Source of the DNA: Chitinophagales bacterium
GTDB lineage: Bacteria; Bacteroidota; Bacteroidia; Chitinophagales; JADIYW01
DNA length: 64,000 bases
Reading direction: 5' to 3'
Assembly: GCA_023957245.1 (NCBI GenBank)
Contig: JAMLHJ010000001.1
Location: 209,273-273,272, forward strand
Position numbers and translations under genes: made by a program. The notes under the pieces were generated by a model. It saw only the letters and a list, made by a program, of their open reading frames with translations, was not told where the DNA came from and did not search any database. Below are positions 53,594-62,880 of this stretch, in pieces; within the stretch, counting starts at the first letter, position 1, and every line of letters starts with the position of its first letter.

Positions 53594-54981
53594 TTCTTAA
53601 AAATTTTAGCAGTAAGTTTAGCTTCAGCAACAATACGTTCACCGACATAAATAATTCCTTTCATTTTCCTAAATCCTCTTTTCAATTCTTCAAGAATTTC
53701 CATTTTTATCACAAGTGTATCTCCAGGTTCTACTGGCGATCTGAATTTACAATTCTCTATCTCCACCAAATATGTTAGATAATCTTTCACCTCTCCTTCT
53801 CTTTTCAATGCCAAGATTCCTCCTGTCTGTGCCATTGCTTCTATCTGTAAGACACCCGGCATAATAGGTTTATTTGGGAAATGCCCTTCAAAAAAAGGTT
53901 CATTAATAGTTACATTTTTAACAGCAACAATATGCGTATCAGACATTTCAATCACCTTATCCAACAACAAAAATGGATTGCGATGAGGTAGAATTTCTTT
54001 GATAGCTGTCAAATCCATTAGTGGTACTGCATTGGGTTGCACCTTTGGAATCTCTCTTAGTCTTTTTTGCTCTTTAATATATTTTTTGAGCTGTTGTGCA
54101 AATGCGACATTTCCAGCATGGCCAGGTTTTGAAGCAATTATTTTCCCTTTTATTCTTGTACCTATCAGACCCAAATCTCCAATCACATCCACTAATTTGT
54201 GCCTAGCCATTTCATTGGTATAGCGCAAATCTATATGGTTGACAATCCCCTTTTGAGGAATACTATGTACATTTTGATTAAAAATCTGTGCTAGATAAGA
54301 TACTTTAGAAGAAGGAATATCTTTTTCAGCAACAACGATAGCATTGTTCAACTCTCCACCTTTTATTAGTCCTTGTTCATACAATACTTCTACTTCATGT
54401 AAAAAGCAAAAAGTTCTGGCTGGAGCAAAATTGTCTTTAAAATCTGAAAGCGATTTTAATTGCGCATATTGTTTACCAATGACTTCAGAATTAAAATCTA
54501 TCATCACTGTGACACTATAATCATGGTGAGGAATAGCTGTCATTTCAACATCTTTCTCTTCATCATAAAAATGAAAAGTCTGATCTAATACAAAATATTC
54601 TCTTGGTAGAGATTGTTCTTTGATCCCTGCTGACAATATTAAATCTACAAAAGGCTGAGCACTACCATCTAAAATCGGTATTTCTTGACCATCTAATTCG
54701 ATAAGAATATTATCTATTCCCAAACCAATTATTGCTGACATCAAATGCTCAATAGTCGCCACTTTATACCCTTGATACTCTATAGTAGTCCCTCTTGAAA
54801 CATCTACTACCAAATCACAATCTGCTGGTATCAACAATTGTTGTTCTATATCAATCCTACTAAACTGAATACCAAAATTATCTTCTGCTGGTTTTAATGT
54901 CACTTGCACCAACTTTCCTGTATGTAAGCCTCTTCCTGAAAAAGAAATTGGTTTTGTTATGGTGCATTGTAATTCTGTCAT
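53590..54981 (-). CDS. lpxC/fabZ: Bifunctional LpxC deacetylase / FabZ 3-hydroxyacyl-ACP dehydratase
   Basis: A 463-residue fusion. The N-terminal LpxC part (1-~305) has TISFSGRGLHTGK-like opening residues, EHLMSAIIGLGIDNILIELD and the zinc site HKLVDVIGDLGLIG...KPGHAGN; it deacetylates UDP-acyl-GlcN(Ac). The C-terminal FabZ part (~320-463) has LPHRNPFLLLDKVIE and FEGHFPNKPIMPGVLQIEAMAQ with the catalytic His and Glu. This fusion is characteristic of Bacteroidota. It couples lipid A precursor flow with supply of 3-hydroxyacyl chains. It lies 23 bases downstream of lpxD. Confidence 0.96.
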   Translation of the reverse strand: MTELQCTITKPISFSGRGLHTGKLVQVTLKPAEDNFGIQFSRIDIEQQLLIPADCDLVVDVSRGTTIEYQGYKVATIEHLMSAIIGLGIDNILIELDGQEIPILDGSAQPFVDLILSAGIKEQSLPREYFVLDQTFHFYDEEKDVEMTAIPHHDYSVTVMIDFNSEVIGKQYAQLKSLSDFKDNFAPARTFCFLHEVEVLYEQGLIKGGELNNAIVVAEKDIPSSKVSYLAQIFNQNVHSIPQKGIVNHIDLRYTNEMARHKLVDVIGDLGLIGTRIKGKIIASKPGHAGNVAFAQQLKKYIKEQKRLREIPKVQPNAVPLMDLTAIKEILPHRNPFLLLDKVIEMSDTHIVAVKNVTINEPFFEGHFPNKPIMPGVLQIEAMAQTGGILALKREGEVKDYLTYLVEIENCKFRSPVEPGDTLVIKMEILEELKRGFRKMKGIIYVGERIVAEAKLTAKIFKN

Positions 54982-55004
54982 GCTCTAAATATAAGCGTAG
55001 TTAT

Positions 55005-56009
55005 TTATTCTTTATCTTTCTTTTGCAAGAAATCTTTTTCTATCTGTTTCCTTAATACCTGAGACCTATTAAAGTCCATATACAACATAGCAGGCGAACC
55101 AGTCATTGTCGCTCCATCATTTATAACAGACTTAGAAAGTCCTGATTGAGCATTAATTTTGACCCCTTTTGCTGTAATTAGGTGAGGTGCAATTCCTACT
55201 TGACCTCCTATCTGATTATATTCACCAATTTGACAACTGCCCGCTATTCCTGTTTGAGCAGCAATAACAGTATTAGTTCCTATCTGAACATTATGACCTA
55301 TCTGTATCAAATTATCCAACTTCACTCCTCTCTTTATAATAGTTGAGCCTAAAACTGCCCTATCAATACAAGTATTAGCTCCAATCTCTACATTATCTTC
55401 AATGACAACATTACCCTTTTGGGGTATTTTTTGATAAGAGCCATCTGGTCTAGGAGCAAACCCAAATCCATCTGAACCAATCACAGCTCCTGCATGTATC
55501 ACACAATTATTTCCAATAATCGTATCATTCAAAATTTTCACTCCTGGATATAAAATAACATTTTCACCAATCTGTACTTTATCTCCAATATACACCTGAG
55601 GATAAAGAATTGAGGAATATCCAATCTTAGAATAATTACCTATATATACTCCTGCTCCTACTTGAACATACTCTGCAAGCTCTGCGCTTTTTTCAATAAA
55701 GTATGAGGTATGATGAGAAAAATCAGGTCTTTGTTGTGGTGAAAAAATATCAACTACGATTGCAAAAGTAAGATAAGGATCTTCTACGACCAACCAAGTA
55801 AATGGCAAACTTGTATCCACAAATTTTGATGTAGTCAAAATTGCAGAAGCATTACATTCTTTTAATAAAGATAGATATTTGGAATGTTGTAAAAAAGTAA
55901 TTTCTTTCTCTTGAGCCAACTCAATTCTATTAGGAGCCAAGAGCAATTGTTGTGAATCGCCAATTACTTCTGCACCAATTTTTTCAGCTAGTTCTCGAAC
56001 AGAAATCAT
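55005..56009 (-). CDS. lpxD: UDP-3-O-(3-hydroxyacyl)glucosamine N-acyltransferase
   Basis: A 334-residue enzyme adding the second acyl chain in lipid A synthesis. The N-terminal uridine-binding domain (1-~95) is followed by a left-handed beta-helix with hexapeptides. GSDGFGFAPRPDGSYQKIPQKGNVVIEDNVEIG is the diagnostic LpxD stretch (listed here as a motif block near 175-210), and IGHNVQIG supplies the catalytic His. It overlaps the HD gene by four bases. Confidence 0.95.
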   Translation of the reverse strand: MISVRELAEKIGAEVIGDSQQLLLAPNRIELAQEKEITFLQHSKYLSLLKECNASAILTTSKFVDTSLPFTWLVVEDPYLTFAIVVDIFSPQQRPDFSHHTSYFIEKSAELAEYVQVGAGVYIGNYSKIGYSSILYPQVYIGDKVQIGENVILYPGVKILNDTIIGNNCVIHAGAVIGSDGFGFAPRPDGSYQKIPQKGNVVIEDNVEIGANTCIDRAVLGSTIIKRGVKLDNLIQIGHNVQIGTNTVIAAQTGIAGSCQIGEYNQIGGQVGIAPHLITAKGVKINAQSGLSKSVINDGATMTGSPAMLYMDFNRSQVLRKQIEKDFLQKKDKE

Positions 56010-57226
56010 AATACTGGGTAAAAAATATAATGTTTCACCATAGGATGAGACATCGACTTAATCGTCATGACCTCTGTCAACTCTTCAAAATCTTTAATCG
56101 TACCGTCTTTCATTTTTATCAAGATACTGTCTTTACCTGGAATATATGCATTATTTACAGCTGTATCTTTCAAAAATAAATATTTATCATATATTTCCAA
56201 TTCAGGATGAATTAAGTAAAACTCAGATTTCTTTTGCTCAAATAAGCTGTCTATATCCTTATCAACATACATTATTTTAAACAATCTCCTATCTATCAAA
56301 CTTTTAGATAGTAGTGAAAGTATGACATCTTTATCATTCATCCACATCTTTATGGAGAATAAAATATCTACATCATCTAAAAGAACAAAATTTTTCAAAT
56401 GGATTTCTTGGCATAAAAAATCATCTAATGAAATATTATTAGCAAAAAAATGTTCCAAATGAGGTGCTAAATAAAGATCCCTTCTTCCCTCATTATACAA
56501 ATCTTTAGCACGATTCAAGACATTGACTAAGGTATGATCTGCAGCAATAGATGCTTTATGCAAATATGCTTGCCAATACATCAATCTTCGAGAGACAATA
56601 AATTTTTCAATTGAATAAATTCCTTTCTCTTCTACTACCAATTGACCATTGTGAACATCTAACATCTTAATGATTCTATCATAACCGATAACTCCCTCAG
56701 CCACACCAGAATAAAAACTATCTCTATTGAGGTAATCCATCCTATCTGTATCCAACTGGCCAGATACCAATTGATGCAAAAAAGGTTTATGATAGCTTCC
56801 TGTAAAAATATCTATAGCTCTACTCAGCTGACCTTCAAACTCCTCATTCAACACTTCGAATATCTTTAAAGACACTTCTTCATGATGAACACCATTCAAT
56901 AATGTAGCTTCCAATGTATGAGAAAATGGTCCATGACCAATATCGTGAAGTAAAATGGCCAATAAAGCAGCTTCTATTTCAGCTTCAGTAATATGATGAC
57001 CTTTATTCAATAGCACTTCCAAAGCTTGATTCATAAGATGCATTGCACCCAATGCATGATGAAATCTCGAATGAGTAGCACCTGGGTAAACCAGCTCTGC
57101 CAATCCCATTTGACGAATCCGTCTCAATCTTTGAAAATAAGGATGTGATAATACATCAAAAACCAGTTCGGAAGGAATCTCTATAAATCCATATACAGGA
57201 TCATTAATTATTTTGTATTTATTCAT
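56006..57226 (-). CDS. HD-domain phosphohydrolase (dGTPase/SAMHD1-like)
   Basis: A 406-residue HD protein. The metal site is formed by SRFHHALGAMHL, the HD pair in AILLHDIGHGPFSHTLE and a later Asp in LDTDRMDYLNRD. The N-terminus DPVYGFIEIP...HPYFQRLRRIRQMG matches the SAMHD1/YdhJ-type group, members of which hydrolyse dNTPs or act on other phosphates. It is the first gene of the lpx cluster and overlaps lpxD by four bases. Confidence 0.88.
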   Translation of the reverse strand: MNKYKIINDPVYGFIEIPSELVFDVLSHPYFQRLRRIRQMGLAELVYPGATHSRFHHALGAMHLMNQALEVLLNKGHHITEAEIEAALLAILLHDIGHGPFSHTLEATLLNGVHHEEVSLKIFEVLNEEFEGQLSRAIDIFTGSYHKPFLHQLVSGQLDTDRMDYLNRDSFYSGVAEGVIGYDRIIKMLDVHNGQLVVEEKGIYSIEKFIVSRRLMYWQAYLHKASIAADHTLVNVLNRAKDLYNEGRRDLYLAPHLEHFFANNISLDDFLCQEIHLKNFVLLDDVDILFSIKMWMNDKDVILSLLSKSLIDRRLFKIMYVDKDIDSLFEQKKSEFYLIHPELEIYDKYLFLKDTAVNNAYIPGKDSILIKMKDGTIKDFEELTEVMTIKSMSHPMVKHYIFYPVL

Positions 57227-57237
57227 CGGTAATCAAA

Positions 57238-57245
57238 CAAATATA
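57238..57245 (-). promoter_or_regulatory. -7 box of the HD-lpx operon
   Basis: It reads TATATTTG on the minus strand, a full match to TAnnTTTG, 12 bases before the HD gene ATG. No clean -33 TTTG was seen. Confidence 0.5.
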
Positions 57246-57368
57246 CCTTTTTAGATACTTTTTTAATAATGTTAAATAATAATTTATACCCTATTCTTCA
57301 TAGAGCATCTTATGATTGAAAACAAAAAGTATTAAAATCTTTCGTATCATTGTGCGAAATCAAATCAA

Positions 57369-59495
57369 ATGTATAAAAGTTTAATTTTTACAGTATTACT
57401 ATCAATTCCTTCAATGCTTTTGGGGCAAAATAAAATGAGTATTGCCGCCAATTTAGATTCAATTGGTGAAAAGATTCATTTTGATGCGATGGGCGTAAAT
57501 ACAGAAAGAATGTTTTATCGTTCTTTAGATGCCAATGGCAAAATACCTGTAGAAATTTTAGATGATATCATCGAAGCAGAAGATTTGATTTATAGATGGC
57601 CAGGAGGTGCAACTGCCAATTTTTATCATTATTTCAATGGCACGTCAAAAGGATATGGACTTTTAAGAACTGAAATTGAATCTGTCGAGCATCCAATGAA
57701 ATGTGACCTTGCTAAAAATAATCCTAATTGTATGTCTTATGAGGAATATGCTCCTCAAAATTATATCTACAATTTAATGGAGTATGCAGATATTTATCAA
57801 GCCAAATTTCATAAAAAGAAAAGAGTTGTCTGGTTGCCTAATATTTTCACATTTTATCTTAATAACAAAAATGAAATCCCTGTATTAGATGAATTATCAA
57901 GCTTGGAAGATGCGGAACAATATAAAAATGAAGGGAAAATCTCTGAAGATTTTTACAAGAGAATTAAAGATGTAATCGATGTTTATGATATTTTGCACAA
58001 TCATCCTTCTATAAATCTTGAAGGTATAGAATATGGAAATGAGCTTTATTATCATATTCCAGCAACAGGTGTCAGATACAATGAGGTCAATAATCCTCTA
58101 TTATGGACATTTAATGAAAAAAAATACCGCAAAGCTATCAATGAGCATATTTCTCTATATCGCTCTATTGTGGAGTTTTTTAACAAAGCCATATTTGCTA
58201 GAGGATCCAAAATTGAAACAGCCGCTCCTGTTGCATTAATTACATTTACTGGGAGCCAACCCAATATGAATAAAGTATGGAACGAAGGTATCAGAGATTC
58301 CATATTACCTTTAGTAGATGGTGTCATTCATCACTTTTATTTCAAAAGTTCTGGTCCCATGATTGATCCTAGAACTGCTGAGGATGCCAATAATGTGGAT
58401 AGTCTATTGAAAATCAAAACGATTGCTGATGAATTTATTCATGTGAGAATCCCCAAAGTAGATACTGAATTTGATAAATTCTTTAAACTCACTGAAACAG
58501 GAAAAAAAATGTGGATGACCGAATTCAATACCGATAATGGTTATTTTGACGGCTATTATTCAATATGGCAAAACACATTTTTTCATAGTTCTTATCAGTT
58601 TGAGGCTTTTATATCATTTATCGACAATACCAACCGTACAGATGTAGTCAAATATGCATTTCCACACTTATGGTTGAGCCATCCTACTGACTACAATTAC
58701 GGAGCTTATGCCTCTCTAGTCAATCCTAATGGAAGTTATAAAAAAATAAAAAGAACTACTTATAGTACTTATTCGATATTAGGAGCTTTGGCTACAAAAG
58801 AAATCAAAAAAATAAATGATTCAATAACTAACGAAAGCAATCTTGCACGATACGACTTATTCAGCAAAGCATATTTCGAACCCAATCCAGATACAACTGA
58901 TTCTAATATTGGCAATTTAATTATTGTTTTTAGTAACAAATCTGGTCAAGATATCCAATTCAATCCTGAAGAGAGCATTAGCCTTTCATTTAAAGATACC
59001 AACTTGCTAAAAATCAGTAATGGATACATCGAATACCTAAGTGCTCCGCATATATATTCTAGCAATGGTTACACATTCTTAGACACTACTGGACAAGATG
59101 ATTATGAAGATGTATTTATTGAGAAATTTGACAATGTAGAAAGTAATTCAACCTTTGTATTACCGGGTTATTCATTGGGATATTTATCTTTCCCAATCAT
59201 TGATGAAGAAAAAGTTCCAACATCAATTGTTTACAAAAATAATAATGACTTATTTACAATCTATCCTAATCCGAGCTCATCAATTATCAATGTCAATTTA
59301 AATAAGAATTCATATACTATTCTTCCATCAAAATGGATGGTAATTGACGCTTTAGGAAAAGAAATTTATACTCCAGTTAAAATGCAGAACCCTAATAGCT
59401 TCCAATTGGATATCAGTCATTTACCTATAGGAAATTACCAATTAATAGTCAGACAAGGGCAAGTTCAGAAAACGAGTCAGTTCATCAAGCAATAA
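57369..59495 (+). CDS. Secreted clan GH-A glycoside hydrolase-like protein with T9SS tail
   Basis: A 708-residue protein with a signal peptide (ending PSMLLGQN). A TIM-barrel domain follows: RWPGGATANFYHYF resembles the R-(Y/W)-PGG segment of alpha-L-arabinofuranosidases (GH51-like). LEGIEYGNELYYHIP gives the acid/base Glu after Asn, and KMWMTEFNTDNG the nucleophile Glu. A beta-sandwich follows from about residue 470, and a T9SS sorting domain (FTIYPNPSSSIINVNL) ends the protein. It is probably an exported polysaccharide-degrading enzyme; the substrate is uncertain. Confidence 0.78.
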   Translation: MYKSLIFTVLLSIPSMLLGQNKMSIAANLDSIGEKIHFDAMGVNTERMFYRSLDANGKIPVEILDDIIEAEDLIYRWPGGATANFYHYFNGTSKGYGLLRTEIESVEHPMKCDLAKNNPNCMSYEEYAPQNYIYNLMEYADIYQAKFHKKKRVVWLPNIFTFYLNNKNEIPVLDELSSLEDAEQYKNEGKISEDFYKRIKDVIDVYDILHNHPSINLEGIEYGNELYYHIPATGVRYNEVNNPLLWTFNEKKYRKAINEHISLYRSIVEFFNKAIFARGSKIETAAPVALITFTGSQPNMNKVWNEGIRDSILPLVDGVIHHFYFKSSGPMIDPRTAEDANNVDSLLKIKTIADEFIHVRIPKVDTEFDKFFKLTETGKKMWMTEFNTDNGYFDGYYSIWQNTFFHSSYQFEAFISFIDNTNRTDVVKYAFPHLWLSHPTDYNYGAYASLVNPNGSYKKIKRTTYSTYSILGALATKEIKKINDSITNESNLARYDLFSKAYFEPNPDTTDSNIGNLIIVFSNKSGQDIQFNPEESISLSFKDTNLLKISNGYIEYLSAPHIYSSNGYTFLDTTGQDDYEDVFIEKFDNVESNSTFVLPGYSLGYLSFPIIDEEKVPTSIVYKNNNDLFTIYPNPSSSIINVNLNKNSYTILPSKWMVIDALGKEIYTPVKMQNPNSFQLDISHLPIGNYQLIVRQGQVQKTSQFIKQ

Positions 59496-59499
59496 TTGT

Positions 59500-60258
59500 C
59501 TAGAAAGTTAAGCCTATTTTATTTTCAAATGAATAAGATAGTCTAGATATTCCTGCTGCTGGATAGGTATCAAAATTTAATTTATACAACATACTTATTG
59601 AAAATCTTTTAGTAATTTTTGCCCTCAAGTCGATAATATTTGACACTCTATAATCTTTCCATTTGTCGATACGAGGTTGGTAATATGTTGTGGAAATGAC
59701 ACTTAAAATATCATTAGGAAAAATGCTAAAAGATAAATATGAACTCATACGATGCTCCTTTTTTATCAAAATATCTTTTTCTTGATTCAGTTCTTGAGTA
59801 TATTCAAACATGTATAAAGTTCCAAGATAAACAGAACCTAACTCTTTACCCAGCAACTTATATCTAGGCCCAGTTCCATTGAGCAACCTCAACCTGATTT
59901 TAGTAATTTCATTGAATTGATATTGTGTAAAAGCTTCCCACCTTATCCAATCCCTTTTCAATTTTCTATTGTAACGCAAGTGCAAATAAAAGTTGTTTGT
60001 AAAAGATTTTTCACTAGCTCGAGACCAATTATATTCACTTAATAATAAATATAGATCCTTGGGTGTTTTGTATTGAATACGCATATCCGAATTGGAAGAA
60101 AAAACCTTTCCAACTTCTTTTACAATTTTAAAACCAGTATTTACTTCACCATACCAACCAGCTGTATCCGTCTTTACACGTCTTGCTTCAATATTAGTAA
60201 CTTGTGAAAACGCATCACTAAAAGCCAAAAGTAAAATCAAAAAAAATAAATTTCTCAT
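59500..60258 (-). CDS. DUF481-like outer-membrane protein
   Basis: A 252-residue protein with a signal peptide (ending SDAFSQ). Many alternating strands suggest a beta-barrel: KSFTNNFYLHLRYNRKL, IRWEAFTQYQFNEITKIRLR, GTGPRYKLL, and a C-terminal FSISMLYKLNFDT...YSFENKIGLTF with terminal Phe. This fits the DUF481 family of putative outer-membrane proteins. Function unknown. It is convergent with the glycosidase (four-base gap), and its start overlaps the YggS gene end by four bases. Confidence 0.72.
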   Translation of the reverse strand: MRNLFFLILLLAFSDAFSQVTNIEARRVKTDTAGWYGEVNTGFKIVKEVGKVFSSNSDMRIQYKTPKDLYLLLSEYNWSRASEKSFTNNFYLHLRYNRKLKRDWIRWEAFTQYQFNEITKIRLRLLNGTGPRYKLLGKELGSVYLGTLYMFEYTQELNQEKDILIKKEHRMSSYLSFSIFPNDILSVISTTYYQPRIDKWKDYRVSNIIDLRAKITKRFSISMLYKLNFDTYPAAGISRLSYSFENKIGLTF

Positions 60259-60914
60259 GAGTAATCGCGCTTCCCAAAAATCAAACTACCTATCCTGACC
60301 ATCGTACTTCCTTCCTCCAAAGCCAATTCAAAGTCACCCGACATTCCCATAGACAAAGTATCAAAGAAATCAGCAGGATATTTACTTTTTACATTGTCAA
60401 AAATTATTTTTAGACGCTTAAACTCTCCCCTCACTACATCCATATCGTCTGAAAAAGAAGCCATACCCATCAGACCTCTCAATCGGATATTTGGAAATTT
60501 TAGATGATTAATTTTATCTAATATCACCCACAATTCATCTTCACTTAACCCGTATTTGCTTTCTTCTGTAGCAATATAAATTTGCAACAAAATATCAATA
60601 GTACGACCCACTCTTTTCGCTTGTTTTTGAATCTCCGAAAGCAATCTATCACTATCCACAGAATGAACCATTGAAATAAATGGCACAATAAATTTGACTT
60701 TATTGGACTGCAAATGTCCTATCATGTGCCATTGAATATCTGAAGGAAGCAAATCTTTTTTCTCTAAAATCTCTTGCACTTTATTCTCCCCAAAAACCCT
60801 CAATCCTCTCTGATACACTTCTAATATTCGTTCAGGTGGATATGTTTTACTGACAACAACCAGCTGGGCATGATTTTCTTCTATTATCTTTGTAATTTTA
60901 GTGATTATATCCAT
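60255..60914 (-). CDS. YggS/PLPBP family PLP homeostasis protein
   Basis: A 219-residue PLP-binding TIM-barrel protein. The Schiff-base lysine is K23 in LVVVSKTYPPE. RVFGENKVQEILEKK, QWHMIGHLQSNKVK and the phosphate site SMGMSGDFELALEEGSTMVRIG match the family. These proteins buffer intracellular pyridoxal phosphate. The four-base overlap with the DUF481 gene suggests co-transcription. Confidence 0.93.
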   Translation of the reverse strand: MDIITKITKIIEENHAQLVVVSKTYPPERILEVYQRGLRVFGENKVQEILEKKDLLPSDIQWHMIGHLQSNKVKFIVPFISMVHSVDSDRLLSEIQKQAKRVGRTIDILLQIYIATEESKYGLSEDELWVILDKINHLKFPNIRLRGLMGMASFSDDMDVVRGEFKRLKIIFDNVKSKYPADFFDTLSMGMSGDFELALEEGSTMVRIGSLIFGKRDYS

Positions 60915-60918
60915 TGAA

Positions 60919-61290
60919 GTGAAATATCTTTTTAGCGTTTACAAATATAGCCTACTTATATTGGCGTTTTATGTTCTAGCACAATGCAAACATAAAAATT
61001 CTATTCCTCCTCCCACTGATTTAATAGATGAAAAAATGATGGGGAGAATAATTGCCGATGCGTTGCTGATAGAAAATAAAGTAGCATCATCAGGCATGAA
61101 GCAATACAATCAACTTCTTCTTACAAGTTACCCTATATTGGATGAAAAGTATCATCTAAAAGATAGCCAGTCATATCATTCTTATCGATATTACGTTCAA
61201 CAGCCTGAAAAATTGGATAGAATAATTAAAATTGCATTGGACACATTGAATATGTTGGCCAAGCAAGTCCCAGAAGAAATTCAGAAGTAA
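60919..61290 (+). CDS. DUF4296 family lipoprotein
   Basis: About 123 residues. The lipoprotein signal is YSLLILAFYVLAQCKHK with the acylated Cys in LAQC. The mature part opens PPPTDLIDEKMMGRIIADALLIEN, the DUF4296 hallmark, followed by a helical SYHSYRYYVQQPEKLDRI segment. The family is Bacteroidota-specific with unknown function. I chose the GTG at 60919 because the other candidate, the GTG at 60901, would overlap the divergent YggS start by 14 bases; no in-frame ATG precedes the signal. Confidence 0.75.
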   Translation: MKYLFSVYKYSLLILAFYVLAQCKHKNSIPPPTDLIDEKMMGRIIADALLIENKVASSGMKQYNQLLLTSYPILDEKYHLKDSQSYHSYRYYVQQPEKLDRIIKIALDTLNMLAKQVPEEIQK

Positions 61291-61459
61291 AAAAAGTTAT
61301 TGTCAAAAACACATCAGATTATCTCCTGATGAATAATAATTATCAATAGCCAATAAAGTATTTAACCCAAATATCACACATTAGAAACCTTCAGATAAAT
61401 CTTATCTCTTAATTTCTCTGTATCTTTCACGTCCTTAATTTTATTAAAATATTTCTATT

Positions 61460-62737
61460 ATGAATTATTCAAATAACACTAAAAAAGTGGCTGTCGTTGG
61501 GTATAACAGAATCCCTTTTGCACGTCAAAATACAGCTTATTCTGAAGTAACTATCCATGAAATGATGGTGGCTGCTTTAAATGGATTGATAGACAAATGC
61601 AATCTTCAAGGAGAACTTTTAGGTGAAGTAGCTGGTGGAGCAGTCCTAAAAAGTAGCGAAGAACCTAATTTGATGAAAGATTCAATCATGAAAACATCTT
61701 TGCATCCAAATACTCCTGCTGTTGATCTTCAACAAGCTTGTGATACAGGAATTGAAGCAGCTGTGTATATCGCTAATAAAATCGCTTTGGGTCAGATTGA
61801 AGTAGGTATCGCTGGTGGTGCAGATTCTACAAGCCAAGTTCCTATCGTATTGAGTGATGACCTGACTCGTGTACTATTAGAAGCCAATAGAGCTAAGACA
61901 AACACTGAAAGACTAAAAGCAATTGCTAAAATTCGTCCTAAGCATTTCATACCTACAATACCTGCAAATCAAGAGCCTTTGACAGGTCTTTCAATGGGTG
62001 GTCATACAGAATACACTGTAAAATATTATAGAATTGGAAGAGCAGAACAAGATCAATTGGCTTTTGAAAGTCATAAAAAAATGGCTGCTGCTTATGAAGA
62101 GGGATTTTTTGACGACATGATTACTCCTTTTAAAGGATTAACAAGAGATAACAACTTGAGACCTGATACAAGATTGGAAAAACTAGCAACACTTAAACCA
62201 GCTTTTGATAAGAATGGAGGTACAATGACTGCTGGAAACTCTACTCCTTTATCAGATGGTGCTTCCGTTGTCCTTTTGGCTTCTGAAGAATGGGCTAAAG
62301 CTCATAACCTCCCTATCCTTGCTTACATTTCATTTGCTCAACTTGCAGCAATTGAGTATGTAGAAAACAAACATAATCTACTGATGGCTCCAGCTATTGC
62401 TGCTCATGATATGTTGAAAAAAGCCAACTTAAAACTACAAGATTTTGATTTCTATGAAATACATGAGGCTTTTGCTGGTCAAGTTTTAGCAACATTGAAA
62501 ATCTGGGAAAGTGAAGAATTATCTGCAAAATTAGGTATTGAAGCCCTCGGTTCTATTGACAGAAGCAAACTCAATGTCAAAGGTAGTAGCCTTGCAGCGG
62601 CTCACCCATTTGCAGCTACTGGAGGAAGAATTATTGCTACACTAGCCAAACTTTTAAACGAAAAAGGTTCTGGTAGAGGATTTATTTCTATCTGTGCAGC
62701 TAGAGGTCAAGGATTGACAATGATATTGGAAAAATAA
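61460..62737 (+). CDS. FadI-like acetyl-CoA acyltransferase (thiolase)
   Basis: A 425-residue thiolase. The nucleophilic Cys is C94 in VDLQQACDTGIEAA. The other conserved elements are EIHEAFAGQVLATL, LNVKGSSLAAAHPFAATGGR (catalytic His) and the second Cys in ISICAARGQG. The QACDTG variant and the length resemble FadI of anaerobic-type beta-oxidation more than acetoacetyl-CoA thiolase. It could degrade fatty acids or run in the biosynthetic direction; no partner genes are in view. Confidence 0.88.
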   Translation: MNYSNNTKKVAVVGYNRIPFARQNTAYSEVTIHEMMVAALNGLIDKCNLQGELLGEVAGGAVLKSSEEPNLMKDSIMKTSLHPNTPAVDLQQACDTGIEAAVYIANKIALGQIEVGIAGGADSTSQVPIVLSDDLTRVLLEANRAKTNTERLKAIAKIRPKHFIPTIPANQEPLTGLSMGGHTEYTVKYYRIGRAEQDQLAFESHKKMAAAYEEGFFDDMITPFKGLTRDNNLRPDTRLEKLATLKPAFDKNGGTMTAGNSTPLSDGASVVLLASEEWAKAHNLPILAYISFAQLAAIEYVENKHNLLMAPAIAAHDMLKKANLKLQDFDFYEIHEAFAGQVLATLKIWESEELSAKLGIEALGSIDRSKLNVKGSSLAAAHPFAATGGRIIATLAKLLNEKGSGRGFISICAARGQGLTMILEK

Positions 62738-62762
62738 TTTTTTATTATCTACAATACTTTTC

Positions 62763-62790
62763 AAAGGTCGCATTCATTGCGGCCTTTTTT
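62763..62790 (+). terminator. Rho-independent terminator after the thiolase gene
   Basis: AAAGGTCGCA (62763-62772) pairs with TGCGGCCTTT (62778-62787) with one G-U pair, in front of a run of six Ts (62785-62790). Confidence 0.88.
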
Positions 62791-62880
62791 ATTTTCAATA
62801 GTTCAATGATAAGTTGCATATTGAGAAACTCTATTACCCAATTTTCATAATTTCACATCTAATACATTTATATTCGCAAT

